DNA of 64,000 nt from Streptacidiphilus fuscans (GCF_015690355.1 NZ_JADPRT010000001.1:620001-684000), one strand, 5' to 3'. Positions 40,939 to 50,727 are shown, numbered from the stretch's first letter. The notes: generated by a model from the letters alone, not told the origin. Numbers and translations are program-made.

Positions 40939-41883
40939 GTGGATCTCGAAGCCGTACGCACATTCGTCGCCGCCGCGGACGCGGGCCAGTTCCAGGAGGC
41001 CGCCGCCGACCTGTCGATCACCCAGCAGGCGGTCTCCAAGCGCATCGCGGGACTGGAGAAGGAGCTGGACGTACGGCTGTTCGTGCGCACCGCCCGCGGC
41101 GCCCGGCTGACCATCGACGGTCAGGCGTTCCTGCCCCACGCCCGCGAACTGCTCCGGGTGGCGGATCGGGCTGACGCCTCGGTCCGCCCCGGCCGGCGCG
41201 CGCTGCGCGTCGACGTCGTCAACCGGCGCATCGCGACCGCAGGACTGCTGCAGGACTTCCACCGCGCGCATCCCGAGATCGAGTTGGACGTGGTGACCCT
41301 GGACGCCGACGTGGACGGCGCCATCGCCGCCGTCGCGGCGGGGAGCGTCGACGCCACCTTCCACGCCGTGCCGCCGCAGCGCCATGTCCCGGACGGCATC
41401 CGCACCGCCCCCATGATCGAGGACCGGCACCAACTGCTCGTCGGCCCGCGCCATCCGCTGGCCAGCGCGCGCGCCGTCACGCCGGGGCAACTGGCCGGAC
41501 ACCGCATCTGGATGCCGGGCCTGGACGCCCGCGGCGAGGTCGCCGACTACTACTACGAGCTCGCCACGGCTTTCGGCCTCACCATCGACATGGTCGGTCC
41601 AGTCTTCGGGAACGAGGCGCTGCTGGACGAGATCGCGGACTCCCCGGACCTGGCCACGCTGGTCGGCGAGGGCTCGCGCTACATGTGGCCGGACAGCTAC
41701 GACCTGCGGCGCGTCCCGATCCGGGACCCGGCGCCGGTCTATCCGCTGTCCGTGATCTGGCGCGACGACAACCCCCACCCGGCGCTGGACCGGCTGCGCG
41801 GCTACTTCGAGTCCCGGCGGACGACGTCGCCCGCCGCCGAGGTCTGGCTGCCGACCTGGGCGGGTGCGGCCACGCGGTCCTGA
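40939..41883 (+). CDS. LysR-family transcriptional regulator
   Basis: 314 residues. N-terminal winged helix MDLEAVRTFVAAADAGQFQEAAADLSITQQAVSKRIAGLEKELDVRLFVRTARG is standard for LysR, and the periplasmic-binding-like effector domain follows from about residue 90 (LRVDVVNRRIATAGLLQDFHRAHPEIELDV). LysR proteins usually control a neighbouring divergent gene; here both neighbours are either codirectional (aldo-keto reductase) or convergent (ABC permease), so the target is unclear. GTG start. Confidence 0.9.
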   Translation: MDLEAVRTFVAAADAGQFQEAAADLSITQQAVSKRIAGLEKELDVRLFVRTARGARLTIDGQAFLPHARELLRVADRADASVRPGRRALRVDVVNRRIATAGLLQDFHRAHPEIELDVVTLDADVDGAIAAVAAGSVDATFHAVPPQRHVPDGIRTAPMIEDRHQLLVGPRHPLASARAVTPGQLAGHRIWMPGLDARGEVADYYYELATAFGLTIDMVGPVFGNEALLDEIADSPDLATLVGEGSRYMWPDSYDLRRVPIRDPAPVYPLSVIWRDDNPHPALDRLRGYFESRRTTSPAAEVWLPTWAGAATRS

Positions 41884-41907
41884 GCGGGCCGCCCCCGGAG
41901 AGGTGGG

Positions 41908-42834
41908 TCAGCCCTTGGCCGAACCGAGGGTCAGACCGGCGACGAACTGTCGCTGGAGCGCGAAGAACACCACCAGGGTGGGGACCGCGACGATCAGGGA
42001 CGCCGCGGAGATGAGGTTGTTGTTGACGAAGAACTCTCCGCTGAGGTTGTTGAGCGCGGCCGTGATCGGCCGGTTCGCGCCGGTCTGCATCAGCACGGTG
42101 GCCCAGAAGAAGTCGTTGTAGATCCAGGTGAATTCGAGGGTCGCCAGGGCGGCGAGCACCGGTCGGCACAGCGGCATGATGATCTGCCAGTAGTAACGCC
42201 AGCTCGACGCGCCGTCCATCAGCGCGGCCTCGCCGAGCTCCGCGGGCAGGGTCCGCATGTAGTTCGACATGACGAACGCGCAGAAGCCCGTCTGGAACGC
42301 GACGTGGACCAGGATCAGGCCGATGAACGAGTCGTCCAGCTTGCCCGAGGACGCCAGCCAGGTGGGCAGCGGAACCAGCTGGTAGAGCTTGTAGAGCGGC
42401 GTGATCAGCGCCTGCTGCGGCAGCAGGTTGCCCGCGGTGAACAGCATCAGCAGCGCGACGTTGACGCGGAAGCTGTAGCGGGAGACCACGAAGGCCACCA
42501 TGCTGGCCAGCCAGAGCGTGAGCACCAGCGCGGGCACCGTGATGATCAGCGAGTTGAGGAAGTACTGCGGCAGTTGGGCCTGCGTCCAGGCGGCGGTGAA
42601 GTTGCCGAACCCGTAGTGGCCGCCCACCGAGACGTAGCCGAGCCGCTGGGTGTCCGCGTAGGGACGCAGCGCGGTGTAGAAGGCGTACAACAGCGGGGTG
42701 ATCCACACCAGGCAGGTTGCCGCCAGGAAGACGTGCAGGGCGAGCCGCGCGGCGCGGGTGCTCCGCCTGGTGCCGGACGCGTCGTCGCGGCCCCGGGCCT
42801 CGGGGCGGGACGACGGCAGCAGGGTCGCGGTCAC
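41908..42834 (-). CDS. Sugar ABC transporter permease, second subunit (MalG-like)
   Basis: 308 residues with six transmembrane helices. The EAA loop that contacts the ATPase is visible as LPAELGEAALMDGASSWRYYWQIIMPLCRPVLAA. GTG start overlaps the stop of the first permease gene (GTGA). Part of a carbohydrate importer of the CUT1 type: binding protein, two permeases. The ATPase is absent, as usual where a shared MsiK-like ATPase serves several importers. The divergent alpha-galactosidase suggests galactosides such as melibiose or raffinose as cargo. Confidence 0.92.
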   Translation of the reverse strand: MTATLLPSSRPEARGRDDASGTRRSTRAARLALHVFLAATCLVWITPLLYAFYTALRPYADTQRLGYVSVGGHYGFGNFTAAWTQAQLPQYFLNSLIITVPALVLTLWLASMVAFVVSRYSFRVNVALLMLFTAGNLLPQQALITPLYKLYQLVPLPTWLASSGKLDDSFIGLILVHVAFQTGFCAFVMSNYMRTLPAELGEAALMDGASSWRYYWQIIMPLCRPVLAALATLEFTWIYNDFFWATVLMQTGANRPITAALNNLSGEFFVNNNLISAASLIVAVPTLVVFFALQRQFVAGLTLGSAKG

Positions 42835-43754
42835 GTGCGGGAGTCCTTTCGGAACACCGTCACCAGGTAGGGGACGATGAAGACCATGGAGATCACCAGC
42901 AGGATGGTCGCCAGCGCCGAGCCGAAGCCGATCCGGCTGGCCTCCCCGATGATGTTGTTGGTGACCAGGACCGAGAGCAGTTCGAGCCCGTTGGTGCCGC
43001 GGTTGATGATGTAGACGATGTCGAACGCGCGCAGCGACTCGATCACCGTGATGACCAGGACGACCACGTTGATCGGTCGCAGCGCGGGCCAGACCACGTG
43101 CCGGAAGGTCTGCCACCCGCTCGCTCCGTCGAGCGAGGCGGCCTCCTTGAGGGAGGGGTCCACGGACTTCAGCCCTGCCAGATACATGATCATGACGTAG
43201 CCGGTCTGCCGCCAGCAGGCCATCACCAGCACGGCCCAGATGTTGAGGTTCGGGTTGCCGAGCCAGTCGATCACGGACGAACCCTGGGTGTGCCCGGTGA
43301 GGTTGTTGATCAGGCCCTGGGTCGGGGAGAAGATCAGTTCGGTCATGAAGCCGACCAGCGCCAGCGACAGGACGACCGGCATGAACAACACGCTCTGGTA
43401 GAGCCGCGAGAAGCGGATCTGCTTGTCCAACTGCACGGCCAGGAACAGCCCGAGCGGGGCCGGGACGCAGAAGAAGACGACGAGCCAGAGCAGGTTGTGT
43501 TCCAGGGCCGGCTGGAACGGCGGGTAGATCGTGAAGATGTTCCGGTAGTTCTCCAGGCCGATCCAGTGGATGTTCTGCACCCCGCCGATGCCCGGCCAAC
43601 TGGCGAAGGAGAGCACGACGGAGGCCAGGGCCGGCAGCCAGACCAGGCCCACGGTCAGGAGCGTGGGCACGCCCGCCATCAGCGTCAGGGTGAGCCGGTC
43701 ACGCGTGGACAAGCGCCGACCGCGCGGTCGAGCGGTCAGCTGTCGAGTGGTCAT
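42831..43754 (-). CDS. Sugar ABC transporter permease, first subunit (MalF-like)
   Basis: 307 residues with six transmembrane helices and the EAA motif SLKEAASLDGASGWQTFRHVVWPALRPI. The N-terminus is short, without the long periplasmic loop of E. coli MalF. Overlaps the second permease at its stop and follows the binding-protein gene after 53 bases. Same operon as described for its partner. Confidence 0.92.
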   Translation of the reverse strand: MTTRQLTARPRGRRLSTRDRLTLTLMAGVPTLLTVGLVWLPALASVVLSFASWPGIGGVQNIHWIGLENYRNIFTIYPPFQPALEHNLLWLVVFFCVPAPLGLFLAVQLDKQIRFSRLYQSVLFMPVVLSLALVGFMTELIFSPTQGLINNLTGHTQGSSVIDWLGNPNLNIWAVLVMACWRQTGYVMIMYLAGLKSVDPSLKEAASLDGASGWQTFRHVVWPALRPINVVVLVITVIESLRAFDIVYIINRGTNGLELLSVLVTNNIIGEASRIGFGSALATILLVISMVFIVPYLVTVFRKDSRT

Positions 43755-43807
43755 CAGCGCTCTCGTTTCGGTGCGCCCCGGCGCCTGCCGGGTGGGACGC
43801 GACGTGG

Positions 43808-45124
43808 TCAGCCGTTGCTCGCCCAGATCGACTTGGCCTGCTTGTCGATCGAGGAGGTGATTGAGGCCACGTCGCCCGGGTTGTTGAGGAACTGCTGGAT
43901 GGCCGGCAGCAGCACCGGGTCCGCGAAGTCGGGCCGGGTGTCGCGGTCCATGAACTGCGAGATGTGGCTGGCCTTCTGAATGAGCGTCACCGAATCGGCC
44001 TGGGCCTGGGTGTACTTGGCGGCGTCCACGCCGTTGGCGGTGGCGATGTCGGCGGGGTTGCTGCCGAGCCAGAACTGCTGGGCCTTGGCGGTTCCCAGGT
44101 ACTCCAGCAGCTTCACGGCGCCGGTGTGGTTCTTCGGCGAGGCGCTCATCATGAACCCGTCGATCGGGGCCTCGACGCTGTCCTGGCCGAACTGCGGGTT
44201 GATCTCAGGGAAGGCGAAGAAGCCCAGGTCGGCGGCCTTGGGGCCGGTGAAGATCGTCCCGATCTGGTCGAGCCCGAGCACCATCATCCCGGCCTGCTGG
44301 TTGAGCAGTTGCTGCGCCCCCTCCTGCCAGGTCAGACCGAGGGCCCCGGGGGAGTAGTACGGCAGGAGCTGCGTCCACTGGTCGAAGACCGCCTTGACCT
44401 GCGGGGAGTTCCACTGGTCGCCGTTGCGCATCAGGTTGATGTGGAAGTCGAAGCCGTTGATGCGCATGTTCAGGTAGTCGAACGTGCCCATGGCGGGCCA
44501 GCCGTCCTTGTCGGTGAAGGCGATCGGGATCAGCCCGTCGGTCTTCATCTTCTTGGCCAGCGCGATGAACTCGTCCCACGTGGTCGGTTCGGCGTAGCCC
44601 TTGGCCTTCCACAGGCTCTTGCTGTAGTAGACGGCCCAGGGGTAGTAGTCGAACGGCACGAAGTAGTAGTGGCCGTCGCTGCCCTTGCTCTGGGCCTTCA
44701 TCGCGTCGGTGTAGTTGCCGCCGATGGACGCCCACACGTCGTCGACGTCGTGCAGCAGGTTCTGCCCGGCGAAGAACTGCATCCGCTCGCCAGCGAACCA
44801 GTTGAAGACGTCCTGCGGATTGCCCTGCAGGTAGGTCGAGATGTTCTGCTGGAACGTGTTGTGGTCCACCCAGTTCACATCGACGCTCAGGCCCGTGTCG
44901 TGTTTGACCTGCGTGAACAGAGACTGGTAGGCGCCCTTCGGCTGGGGCACGGCGGCGTTGGAGCCGAAGCTGACAGTGGTGGCGTCGGCGCCCGAGGCGG
45001 CCGAGCCTCCGCTCGAACAGGCGGCCAGGAGTGGAGACAGCCCAGCGGCTCCGGCACCCAGTGCCGCAAAGCGAAGCAGTGAGCGGCGGGACAAACCGTC
45101 GCGCTCAGCGAAGGTACGAGGCAC
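43808..45124 (-). CDS. Extracellular sugar-binding lipoprotein (ABC importer)
   Basis: 438 residues. A twin-arginine lipoprotein signal is clear: SRRSLLRFAALGAGAAGLSPLLAACSS, with lipobox LAAC. The mature protein is a CUT1-type solute-binding fold (TYLQGNPQDVFNWFAGERMQFFAGQNLLHDVDDVW ... DGHYYFVPFDYYPWAVYYSK ... TTWDEFIALAKKMK). I place the start at a GTG preceded by GGGAGGGG; an in-frame ATG upstream would add 19 unrelated residues. First gene of the importer operon, divergent from alpha-galactosidase. Confidence 0.92.
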   Translation of the reverse strand: MPRTFAERDGLSRRSLLRFAALGAGAAGLSPLLAACSSGGSAASGADATTVSFGSNAAVPQPKGAYQSLFTQVKHDTGLSVDVNWVDHNTFQQNISTYLQGNPQDVFNWFAGERMQFFAGQNLLHDVDDVWASIGGNYTDAMKAQSKGSDGHYYFVPFDYYPWAVYYSKSLWKAKGYAEPTTWDEFIALAKKMKTDGLIPIAFTDKDGWPAMGTFDYLNMRINGFDFHINLMRNGDQWNSPQVKAVFDQWTQLLPYYSPGALGLTWQEGAQQLLNQQAGMMVLGLDQIGTIFTGPKAADLGFFAFPEINPQFGQDSVEAPIDGFMMSASPKNHTGAVKLLEYLGTAKAQQFWLGSNPADIATANGVDAAKYTQAQADSVTLIQKASHISQFMDRDTRPDFADPVLLPAIQQFLNNPGDVASITSSIDKQAKSIWASNG

Positions 45125-45279
45125 TACCCCTCCCAAGGCATCAACATCGAACAGGGTCAAACATTGAGCGAAGTGATGCAATCAGGCTGATGATCCCCCG
45201 TCAAGGGGCTTCACAAGACTCGCCTTTTACCTGGTGGACGTGGATTGCAAGCGGGCGCGACCGATCTGCGTCACGTGTC

Positions 45280-45308
45280 TTGACGCAGTGTCACGACGTC
45301 GATGGAAT
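45280..45308 (+). promoter_or_regulatory. Predicted promoter of the alpha-galactosidase gene
   Basis: TTGACG (45280-45285), 17 bases, TGGAAT (45303-45308), about 70 bases before the GTG start. The minus strand of the same 253-base divergent region also holds TTGACG with TTGCAT 17 bases on, which fits the importer operon. Confidence 0.5.
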
Positions 45309-45377
45309 GACTTTCGTCGTTCGGCTTCGTGTAGTGATGTTTGTTTGTGTCTCAATCCGACTTCGGAGGTTCGCACA

Positions 45378-47702
45378 GTGACGCGGTCGATCCGTACCAG
45401 GCGCACTCCCCACTCAGCACACTCGCCACACCCGACCCAGCCGATCCAACCGACCGAGCCGATCCACCAGATCCGCCCGAGCCGCGGGCACGCGCTGCGC
45501 CAGGGCCGCACCCTGGCACTCGCGTTAGGCGTCTCGCTCGTCGCACTCGCCCTGCCGACCGCCGTCCCCGCGCTGGCCGGCACGGCCCCCGCGGCCCAGG
45601 CCGAGGCGAACGGCGTGTCCGCCACGCCGCCCATGGGGTGGAGCAGTTGGAGCTTCGTCCGCCGCAACCCCACCGAGTCGGACATCGAGGCCGAGGCCAA
45701 GGCCATGTCCACCAGCGGCCTGGTCTCCCACGGGTACAGCTACGTCAACGTGGACGACTTCTGGTACCTCAACCCCGCCACCACCGTGGACTCCTACGGC
45801 CGCTGGGTGACCGACTCCAGCAGGTTCCCCGACGGCATGGCGGCCGTCGGCAGCTACGTCCACGGCCTCGGCGAGAAGTTCGGGATGTACCTCACGCCCG
45901 GCATACCGGTGGCCGCGTACAAGCAGAACACGCCCATCCAGGGCACCAGTTACCACGCCCAGGACATCGTCTCCGACACCACCAGTTACGAGACCAACTA
46001 CAACTACGGCAGCGGGTCGATGTACTACATCGACTACAACAAGAACCCCGCCGCCGCCCAGGCCTACCTCAACTCCTGGGCCGACCAGCTGGCTTCCTAC
46101 GGCGTCGACTACCTCAAGATCGACGGCGTCGGCGACTGGGACGTCGCGGACATCCAGCACTGGTCCCAGGCGCTGAACCAGACCGGCCGACCGATCCACC
46201 TGGAACTCTCCAACAGCCTCGACGTCAACAACGCGGCCACCTGGAAGCAGTACGCCAACGGCTGGCGGATCGACGGCGACGTCGAGTGCTACTGCGGAGC
46301 GGGCGGCTCCTCCTACCCGCTCACCGACTGGAACAACGTCGCCGGCCGCTTCAACGACGTGGCTCCCTGGATCAAGGACGCCGGACCCGGCGGCTGGAAC
46401 GACCTCGACTCGCTGGAGGTCGGCAACGGCAGCAACGACGGGCTCACCGTCGACGAACGCCGCACCCAGATGACCTTGTGGGCCGTCGAAGGCGCACCAC
46501 TGCTGCTCGGCACCGACCTCACCAACCTGGACCCGACCGACCTGGCCATGCTGACCAACGACAAGGTGATCGCGGTCGACCAGGCCGGCAACCCCGCCCG
46601 GCCCGTCGACCGAACCACCCAGCAACAGGTCTGGTACGCGGCGAACCCCGACGGCAGCTACACCGTGGCCCTGTTCAACCTCGGCGGCAGCACCGCGAAC
46701 GTCACCGCCCACTTCGCCGACCTCGGCTTCAGCGGCAGCGCGGACGTCCAGGACCTGTGGAACAACACCGACTTGGGCACCAGCGCGGGCTCCTTCTCCG
46801 CGAGCCTGAACACCCACGCGTCCATGCTGCTCAAGGTCACGCCGACCACGGGCGACGCGTTCACCGCGATGCACTACAACATCGTCAACGCCGCCACCGG
46901 CCAGTACCTCGACGTGTCCGGCGGGTCCACCGCGGACGGCGCCTCCCTCGTCCAACAACCCGCCGACGGCGCGACCGACCAGCAGTGGCAGCTGGCGTCC
47001 ACGGGCAACCAGCTCTACCGGATCGCCGACGTCAACAGCGGCAAACTGGTCAACATCCCCGGCGGCACCGGCACTGCCGGCACGCAGCTGATCCAGTACC
47101 ACGACGACCACTCGGCCGGTTCGCACTGGACCTTCACCCCGACCGGCAGCGGCACCTACACCATCAGCTCCGCGCTCGACGGCCAGGTGCTCGACACCAA
47201 CGGGAGCGCGGTGGTCCAGAACGCCGCCTCCGGAGCTGCCAGCCAGCAGTGGAAGCTGGTGCCGGTGCCCGTGGCGGGTGCGCAGTACCGCCTGGAAAAC
47301 GGGGCCACCGGCGGTCGGATGGACGTCAGCGACGACTCCGTGTCGGACAACGCCGCGATCCTGCAGTGGTCGGACAACGGCCAGTCGGACCAGCTGTGGT
47401 CGTTCGCCCGGCAGTCCGACGGCAGTTGGACCATCGCCGACGACCACAGCGGGCTGCTGCTCAACATCCCCGGCCCGACCACCGCCCAGGGCACCCAGCT
47501 GATCCAGTACCACGACGACGGCAACAGCAACTCCCGCTGGACTCTTGTGGACGCGGGCCCCAACCTGGTCCAGCTCAAGAGCGTCTACGACGGACAGTTG
47601 GTCGACCTGACCAACAGCTCGCTGAGCCTGGGCGCGTCGGTGCTCCAGTGGCCGTCCGACGGCGGCACGAACCAGACCTGGACGCTGGCCGCGCCGAACT
47701 GA
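45378..47702 (+). CDS. Secreted GH27 alpha-galactosidase with C-terminal ricin-type lectin domains
   Basis: 774 residues. An unusually long Pro/His/Gln/Thr-rich n-region (residues 9-40) precedes a signal peptide (LALALGVSLVALALPTAVPALAG). The GH27 domain starts PPMGWSSWS; nucleophile D249 in DYLKIDGVGD and acid/base D301 in WRIDGDV are present. After about residue 490 two beta-trefoil-like ricin lectin regions carry six QxW-type motifs (QQWQL, SHWTF, QQWKL, QLWSF, SRWTL, QTWTL). It should release galactose from raffinose-type sugars or galactomannan and bind to polymers. GTG start follows GGAGG. Confidence 0.93.
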   Translation: MTRSIRTRRTPHSAHSPHPTQPIQPTEPIHQIRPSRGHALRQGRTLALALGVSLVALALPTAVPALAGTAPAAQAEANGVSATPPMGWSSWSFVRRNPTESDIEAEAKAMSTSGLVSHGYSYVNVDDFWYLNPATTVDSYGRWVTDSSRFPDGMAAVGSYVHGLGEKFGMYLTPGIPVAAYKQNTPIQGTSYHAQDIVSDTTSYETNYNYGSGSMYYIDYNKNPAAAQAYLNSWADQLASYGVDYLKIDGVGDWDVADIQHWSQALNQTGRPIHLELSNSLDVNNAATWKQYANGWRIDGDVECYCGAGGSSYPLTDWNNVAGRFNDVAPWIKDAGPGGWNDLDSLEVGNGSNDGLTVDERRTQMTLWAVEGAPLLLGTDLTNLDPTDLAMLTNDKVIAVDQAGNPARPVDRTTQQQVWYAANPDGSYTVALFNLGGSTANVTAHFADLGFSGSADVQDLWNNTDLGTSAGSFSASLNTHASMLLKVTPTTGDAFTAMHYNIVNAATGQYLDVSGGSTADGASLVQQPADGATDQQWQLASTGNQLYRIADVNSGKLVNIPGGTGTAGTQLIQYHDDHSAGSHWTFTPTGSGTYTISSALDGQVLDTNGSAVVQNAASGAASQQWKLVPVPVAGAQYRLENGATGGRMDVSDDSVSDNAAILQWSDNGQSDQLWSFARQSDGSWTIADDHSGLLLNIPGPTTAQGTQLIQYHDDGNSNSRWTLVDAGPNLVQLKSVYDGQLVDLTNSSLSLGASVLQWPSDGGTNQTWTLAAPN

Positions 47703-47826
47703 TCCACCGTCAGAAACGCGCGGCTCCGCGGCGGCAGCGCCCGCCGAATTCGCCCGGGAATTCACGGGGCCGCGCTGTTTCGGGGATTCACCGTGGTATT
47801 CCCTGGACCTCAACATATGCTCAAGT

Positions 47827-47855
47827 TTGTGCAGATTCTGGTTGGGTTGTTACAT
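47827..47855 (+). promoter_or_regulatory. Predicted promoter of the APC permease gene
   Basis: TTGTGC (47827-47832), 17 bases, TTACAT (47850-47855), 75 bases before the start. The preceding 120 bases after the galactosidase stop hold a repeated GAATTC and no clear gene or hairpin. Confidence 0.5.
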
Positions 47856-47929
47856 CCAGGGGGTAGTCGGGCTACGTTTCCTGAGTTTGCGTGGATCACC
47901 AACACCGCGCAGGAGAGGTAGCACAACCG

Positions 47930-49348
47930 ATGACCACCGAGACCTCGGAACCGGATCAGCAGGCCGCCCCCACCGGGGCGGCCGGTGACGGTCACCTCCA
48001 GGCGGGACTGAAGAGCCGCCACCTGTCCATGATCGCCATCGGCGGAGTGATCGGCGCCGGTCTCTTCGTCGGCTCCGGCGCGGGTATCGCGGAGACGGGC
48101 CCCGGCATTCTGCTCTCGTACGCGCTGGCCGGTGTGCTGGTGGTGCTGGTGATGCGGATGCTCGGCGAGATGGCCGCCGCCAACCCGCAGAGCGGCTCGT
48201 TCTCCGCCTACGCCGACCGTGCCCTCGGCCGCTGGGCCGGCTTCGCCATCGGCTGGCTCTACTGGTTCTTCTGGGTCGTGGTGCTGGCCGTCGAGGCCAC
48301 CGCAGGCGCGAAGATCCTGCACGGCTGGCTTCCCGGCGTCCCGCAGTGGGCCTTCGCCCTGCTGGTGATCGCCCTGCTGACCGCCAGCAACCTGGGCTCG
48401 GTCGCCTCCTACGGCGAGTTCGAGTTCTGGTTCGCGGGCATCAAGGTCGTGGCGATCGCCGCCTTCATCGTGATCGGCGTCCTGGCCATCTTCGGCGTGC
48501 TGCCGGGCACCCACGCGGTCGGCACCCAGAACCTGGTGGGACACGGCGGCTTCCTGCCGCACGGCATCGGCACCGTCTTCACCGGCATGCTGACCGTCGT
48601 CTTCTCCTTCATGGGCAGCGAGATCGTCACGCTCGCGGCGGGCGAGACCGCGGACCCGCGCCGGGCCGTGACCAAGGCGACCAACAGCGTGATCTGGCGC
48701 ATCGGCGTCTTCTACCTGGGCTCCATCCTGGTCGTGGTCACCCTGCTCCCGTGGGACGCGGCCTCCGTCAAGGGCAGCCCGTACGTCGCGGTCCTGCAGC
48801 ACGTCGGGATCCCGGGGGCTGCGCAGGTGATGAACGTCATCGTGCTCACCGCCGTGCTCTCCTGCCTCAACTCGGGCCTGTACACCGCCTCCCGGATGGC
48901 CTTCTCGCTCGGGCGGCGCGGTGACGCCCCGCGCGCCTTCGCCACGGTCAGCGGACGCGGTGTGCCGCGTAACGCGATCCTCGCCTCGGTGGTCTTCGGC
49001 TTCATCGCGGTAATCTTCAACTACACCTCGCCCGACACCGTGTTCAGCTTCCTGCTGAACTCCTCGGGCGCCGTGGCGCTCTTCGTCTGGCTGGTGATCT
49101 GCCTGTCCCAACTGCGGATGCGGAAGATCATCGAGCGCGACTCGCCCGAGACGCTGACCGTCCGGATGTGGCTCTACCCGTATCTGACCTGGGCCACCAT
49201 CGGGCTGATCGGCTTCGTCATGGCGTACATGTTCACCACCCACGACGGCCGGATGCAGATGGTGCTCTCGCTGCTGGCGGCGGGCGTCGTGCTGGTCGCC
49301 GCGCCGATCGTGCAGCGTCGTCGCGCTGGAGTCGGTTCACCTTCGTAG
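47930..49348 (+). CDS. APC-family amino acid permease (GABA/lysine permease type)
   Basis: 472 residues with 12 transmembrane helices. GLKSRHLSMIAIGGVIGAGLFVGSGAGI is the unwound helix 1 with the substrate-binding glycines, and GETADPRRAVTKATNSVIWRI matches the amino acid transporter (AAT) subfamily such as GabP, CycA and ProY. Proton-coupled uptake of amino acids. ATG after AGGAGAGG, with a good promoter 75 bases upstream. Stop is separated from the convergent HD-domain gene by no bases (adjacent). Confidence 0.9.
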   Translation: MTTETSEPDQQAAPTGAAGDGHLQAGLKSRHLSMIAIGGVIGAGLFVGSGAGIAETGPGILLSYALAGVLVVLVMRMLGEMAAANPQSGSFSAYADRALGRWAGFAIGWLYWFFWVVVLAVEATAGAKILHGWLPGVPQWAFALLVIALLTASNLGSVASYGEFEFWFAGIKVVAIAAFIVIGVLAIFGVLPGTHAVGTQNLVGHGGFLPHGIGTVFTGMLTVVFSFMGSEIVTLAAGETADPRRAVTKATNSVIWRIGVFYLGSILVVVTLLPWDAASVKGSPYVAVLQHVGIPGAAQVMNVIVLTAVLSCLNSGLYTASRMAFSLGRRGDAPRAFATVSGRGVPRNAILASVVFGFIAVIFNYTSPDTVFSFLLNSSGAVALFVWLVICLSQLRMRKIIERDSPETLTVRMWLYPYLTWATIGLIGFVMAYMFTTHDGRMQMVLSLLAAGVVLVAAPIVQRRRAGVGSPS

Positions 49349-50005
49349 TCATGCCTCGGGTTCGGCACTCCGCGACCAGCCGCGTGCCTCGCCCTCGTCG
49401 ATCAGTCGTCGTCCGGCCTCCCACAGCGAGGCCGACGCGTCTCCGATCACGGCCTTGCGCGCCCGGACGTCGTCGGCGGTGACGCCCGGGGTGCGCCAGG
49501 TGCCGCCGCGTGCCATCCAGTTGAGCAGGAGCGGCTGGAGCCGGTCCATCGCCTTGGCGAACCGTGCCTCCGGGGTGCGGCGTTCCTCGAACTCGTCCCA
49601 GAGGGCCCGCATGCGCTGTGCCTGGTCCGCCGGAAGCAGTGTGAAGAGTTCGTCGGCCGCCGCCACCTCCCGCGCGCGCTGGTCGACACCGGCGGCGCTG
49701 TCGTACAGCGGGGTGTCGCCGGCGTAGATCTCGACGAGATCGTGCAGCAGCACCAGCTGCACGGTGTGTCCCACGTCGAAGGGCCGGTCGGAGTGTTCGG
49801 CGAGGACCACGACCATCATGGCCAGGTGCCAGGAGTGCTCCGCGTCGTTCTCGCGGCGGTCCGCCGCGGCGAGCGGCGACTGGCGCAGGACGGTCTTGAG
49901 CTGGTCCACCTCCACGAGGAAGGTGAGTTGGGCGCGCAGCCGCTCGTCGATGTCGTCGGGGAAGGGCGTCCTGTCGGCGAGTGGCGTGTGGCGTTCGTCG
50001 CTCAT
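49349..50005 (-). CDS. HD-domain phosphohydrolase (YfbR-like 5'-nucleotidase)
   Basis: 218 residues. Metal site of the HD fold: NDAEHSWHLAMM (H and the first acidic), LLHDLVEIYAGDT (the HD pair) and an acid in the final helices. Similar to YfbR/HDDC2 proteins, which remove the phosphate from deoxynucleoside monophosphates; substrate inferred. ATG at MSDERH is chosen because the longer open frame starts without RBS. Adjacent and convergent with the amino acid permease. Confidence 0.85.
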   Translation of the reverse strand: MSDERHTPLADRTPFPDDIDERLRAQLTFLVEVDQLKTVLRQSPLAAADRRENDAEHSWHLAMMVVVLAEHSDRPFDVGHTVQLVLLHDLVEIYAGDTPLYDSAAGVDQRAREVAAADELFTLLPADQAQRMRALWDEFEERRTPEARFAKAMDRLQPLLLNWMARGGTWRTPGVTADDVRARKAVIGDASASLWEAGRRLIDEGEARGWSRSAEPEA

Positions 50006-50121
50006 GCCTGCATCGTGGCAGCCGTGGGCCGGCTTCCCGGGGAGCATCGCCGAGGCAGCAGGCCCGTCCACGGGTTGGAATTGCGCCCGGCGACGACGGT
50101 GCGCGCGGCACTGTGGTCGGC

Positions 50122-50706
50122 ATGATCGTGAAACCGGAGACAGACGACCTCGCCGCCTACCTCGCGGCGGACGAGGTGATCGACCATAAGCACCCCGGGC
50201 TGCGGCGGCTGGCCGCCGAGCTGGCCACCCCCGAGGCGGCGTTCCACCACGTCCGGGACCAGGTCGCGCACTCCGCCGACGCGGGCGCTTACAGCGGGGC
50301 GTTCCGCGCGTCCGAGGTGCTGGCGGCGCGCAACGCGATCTGCCACGGCAAGTCGCACCTGCTGGCCGCGCTGCTTCGGGCGCAGGGCGTGCCGACCGGC
50401 CTGTGCTACCAGCGGCTGGACGACGACGAGGGCGGCTTCGTGCTGCACGCTCTCAACGCCGTCCACCTGGACGGCCGTTGGTCCCGTCTCGACGCCCGGG
50501 GCAACCGCGAGGGCGTGGACGCGCAGTACGACCTGCAACGGGAGCGGCTGGCCTGGCCGGTCCGGCCGGAGCTGGGCGAGCGGGACTACGTCAAGGTCTT
50601 CGCCGCGCCGCCGGGCTCTCTGGTCCAGGCGCTCGCCCGAGCGGTGCCGGGCAGCTCCGGCTACGACTACCTGCCCGGCGAGCTGCCGGGCGAGGAGTCG
50701 ATCTAG
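50122..50706 (+). CDS. Transglutaminase-like cysteine protease-fold protein
   Basis: 194 residues. Catalytic Cys in NAICHGKSHLLAALLRAQGVPTGLCYQ, His in LHALNAVHLDGRWSRLDARG with the Asp just after, the usual order of the transglutaminase core. No signal peptide. Homologues are common, single genes in actinomycetes; acts on peptides or proteins of unknown identity. ATG has no RBS, so it may be leaderless. Convergent with the serine hydrolase. Confidence 0.8.
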   Translation: MIVKPETDDLAAYLAADEVIDHKHPGLRRLAAELATPEAAFHHVRDQVAHSADAGAYSGAFRASEVLAARNAICHGKSHLLAALLRAQGVPTGLCYQRLDDDEGGFVLHALNAVHLDGRWSRLDARGNREGVDAQYDLQRERLAWPVRPELGERDYVKVFAAPPGSLVQALARAVPGSSGYDYLPGELPGEESI

Positions 50707-50727
50707 GGCCCCGCAGGTCGGCCGGGT

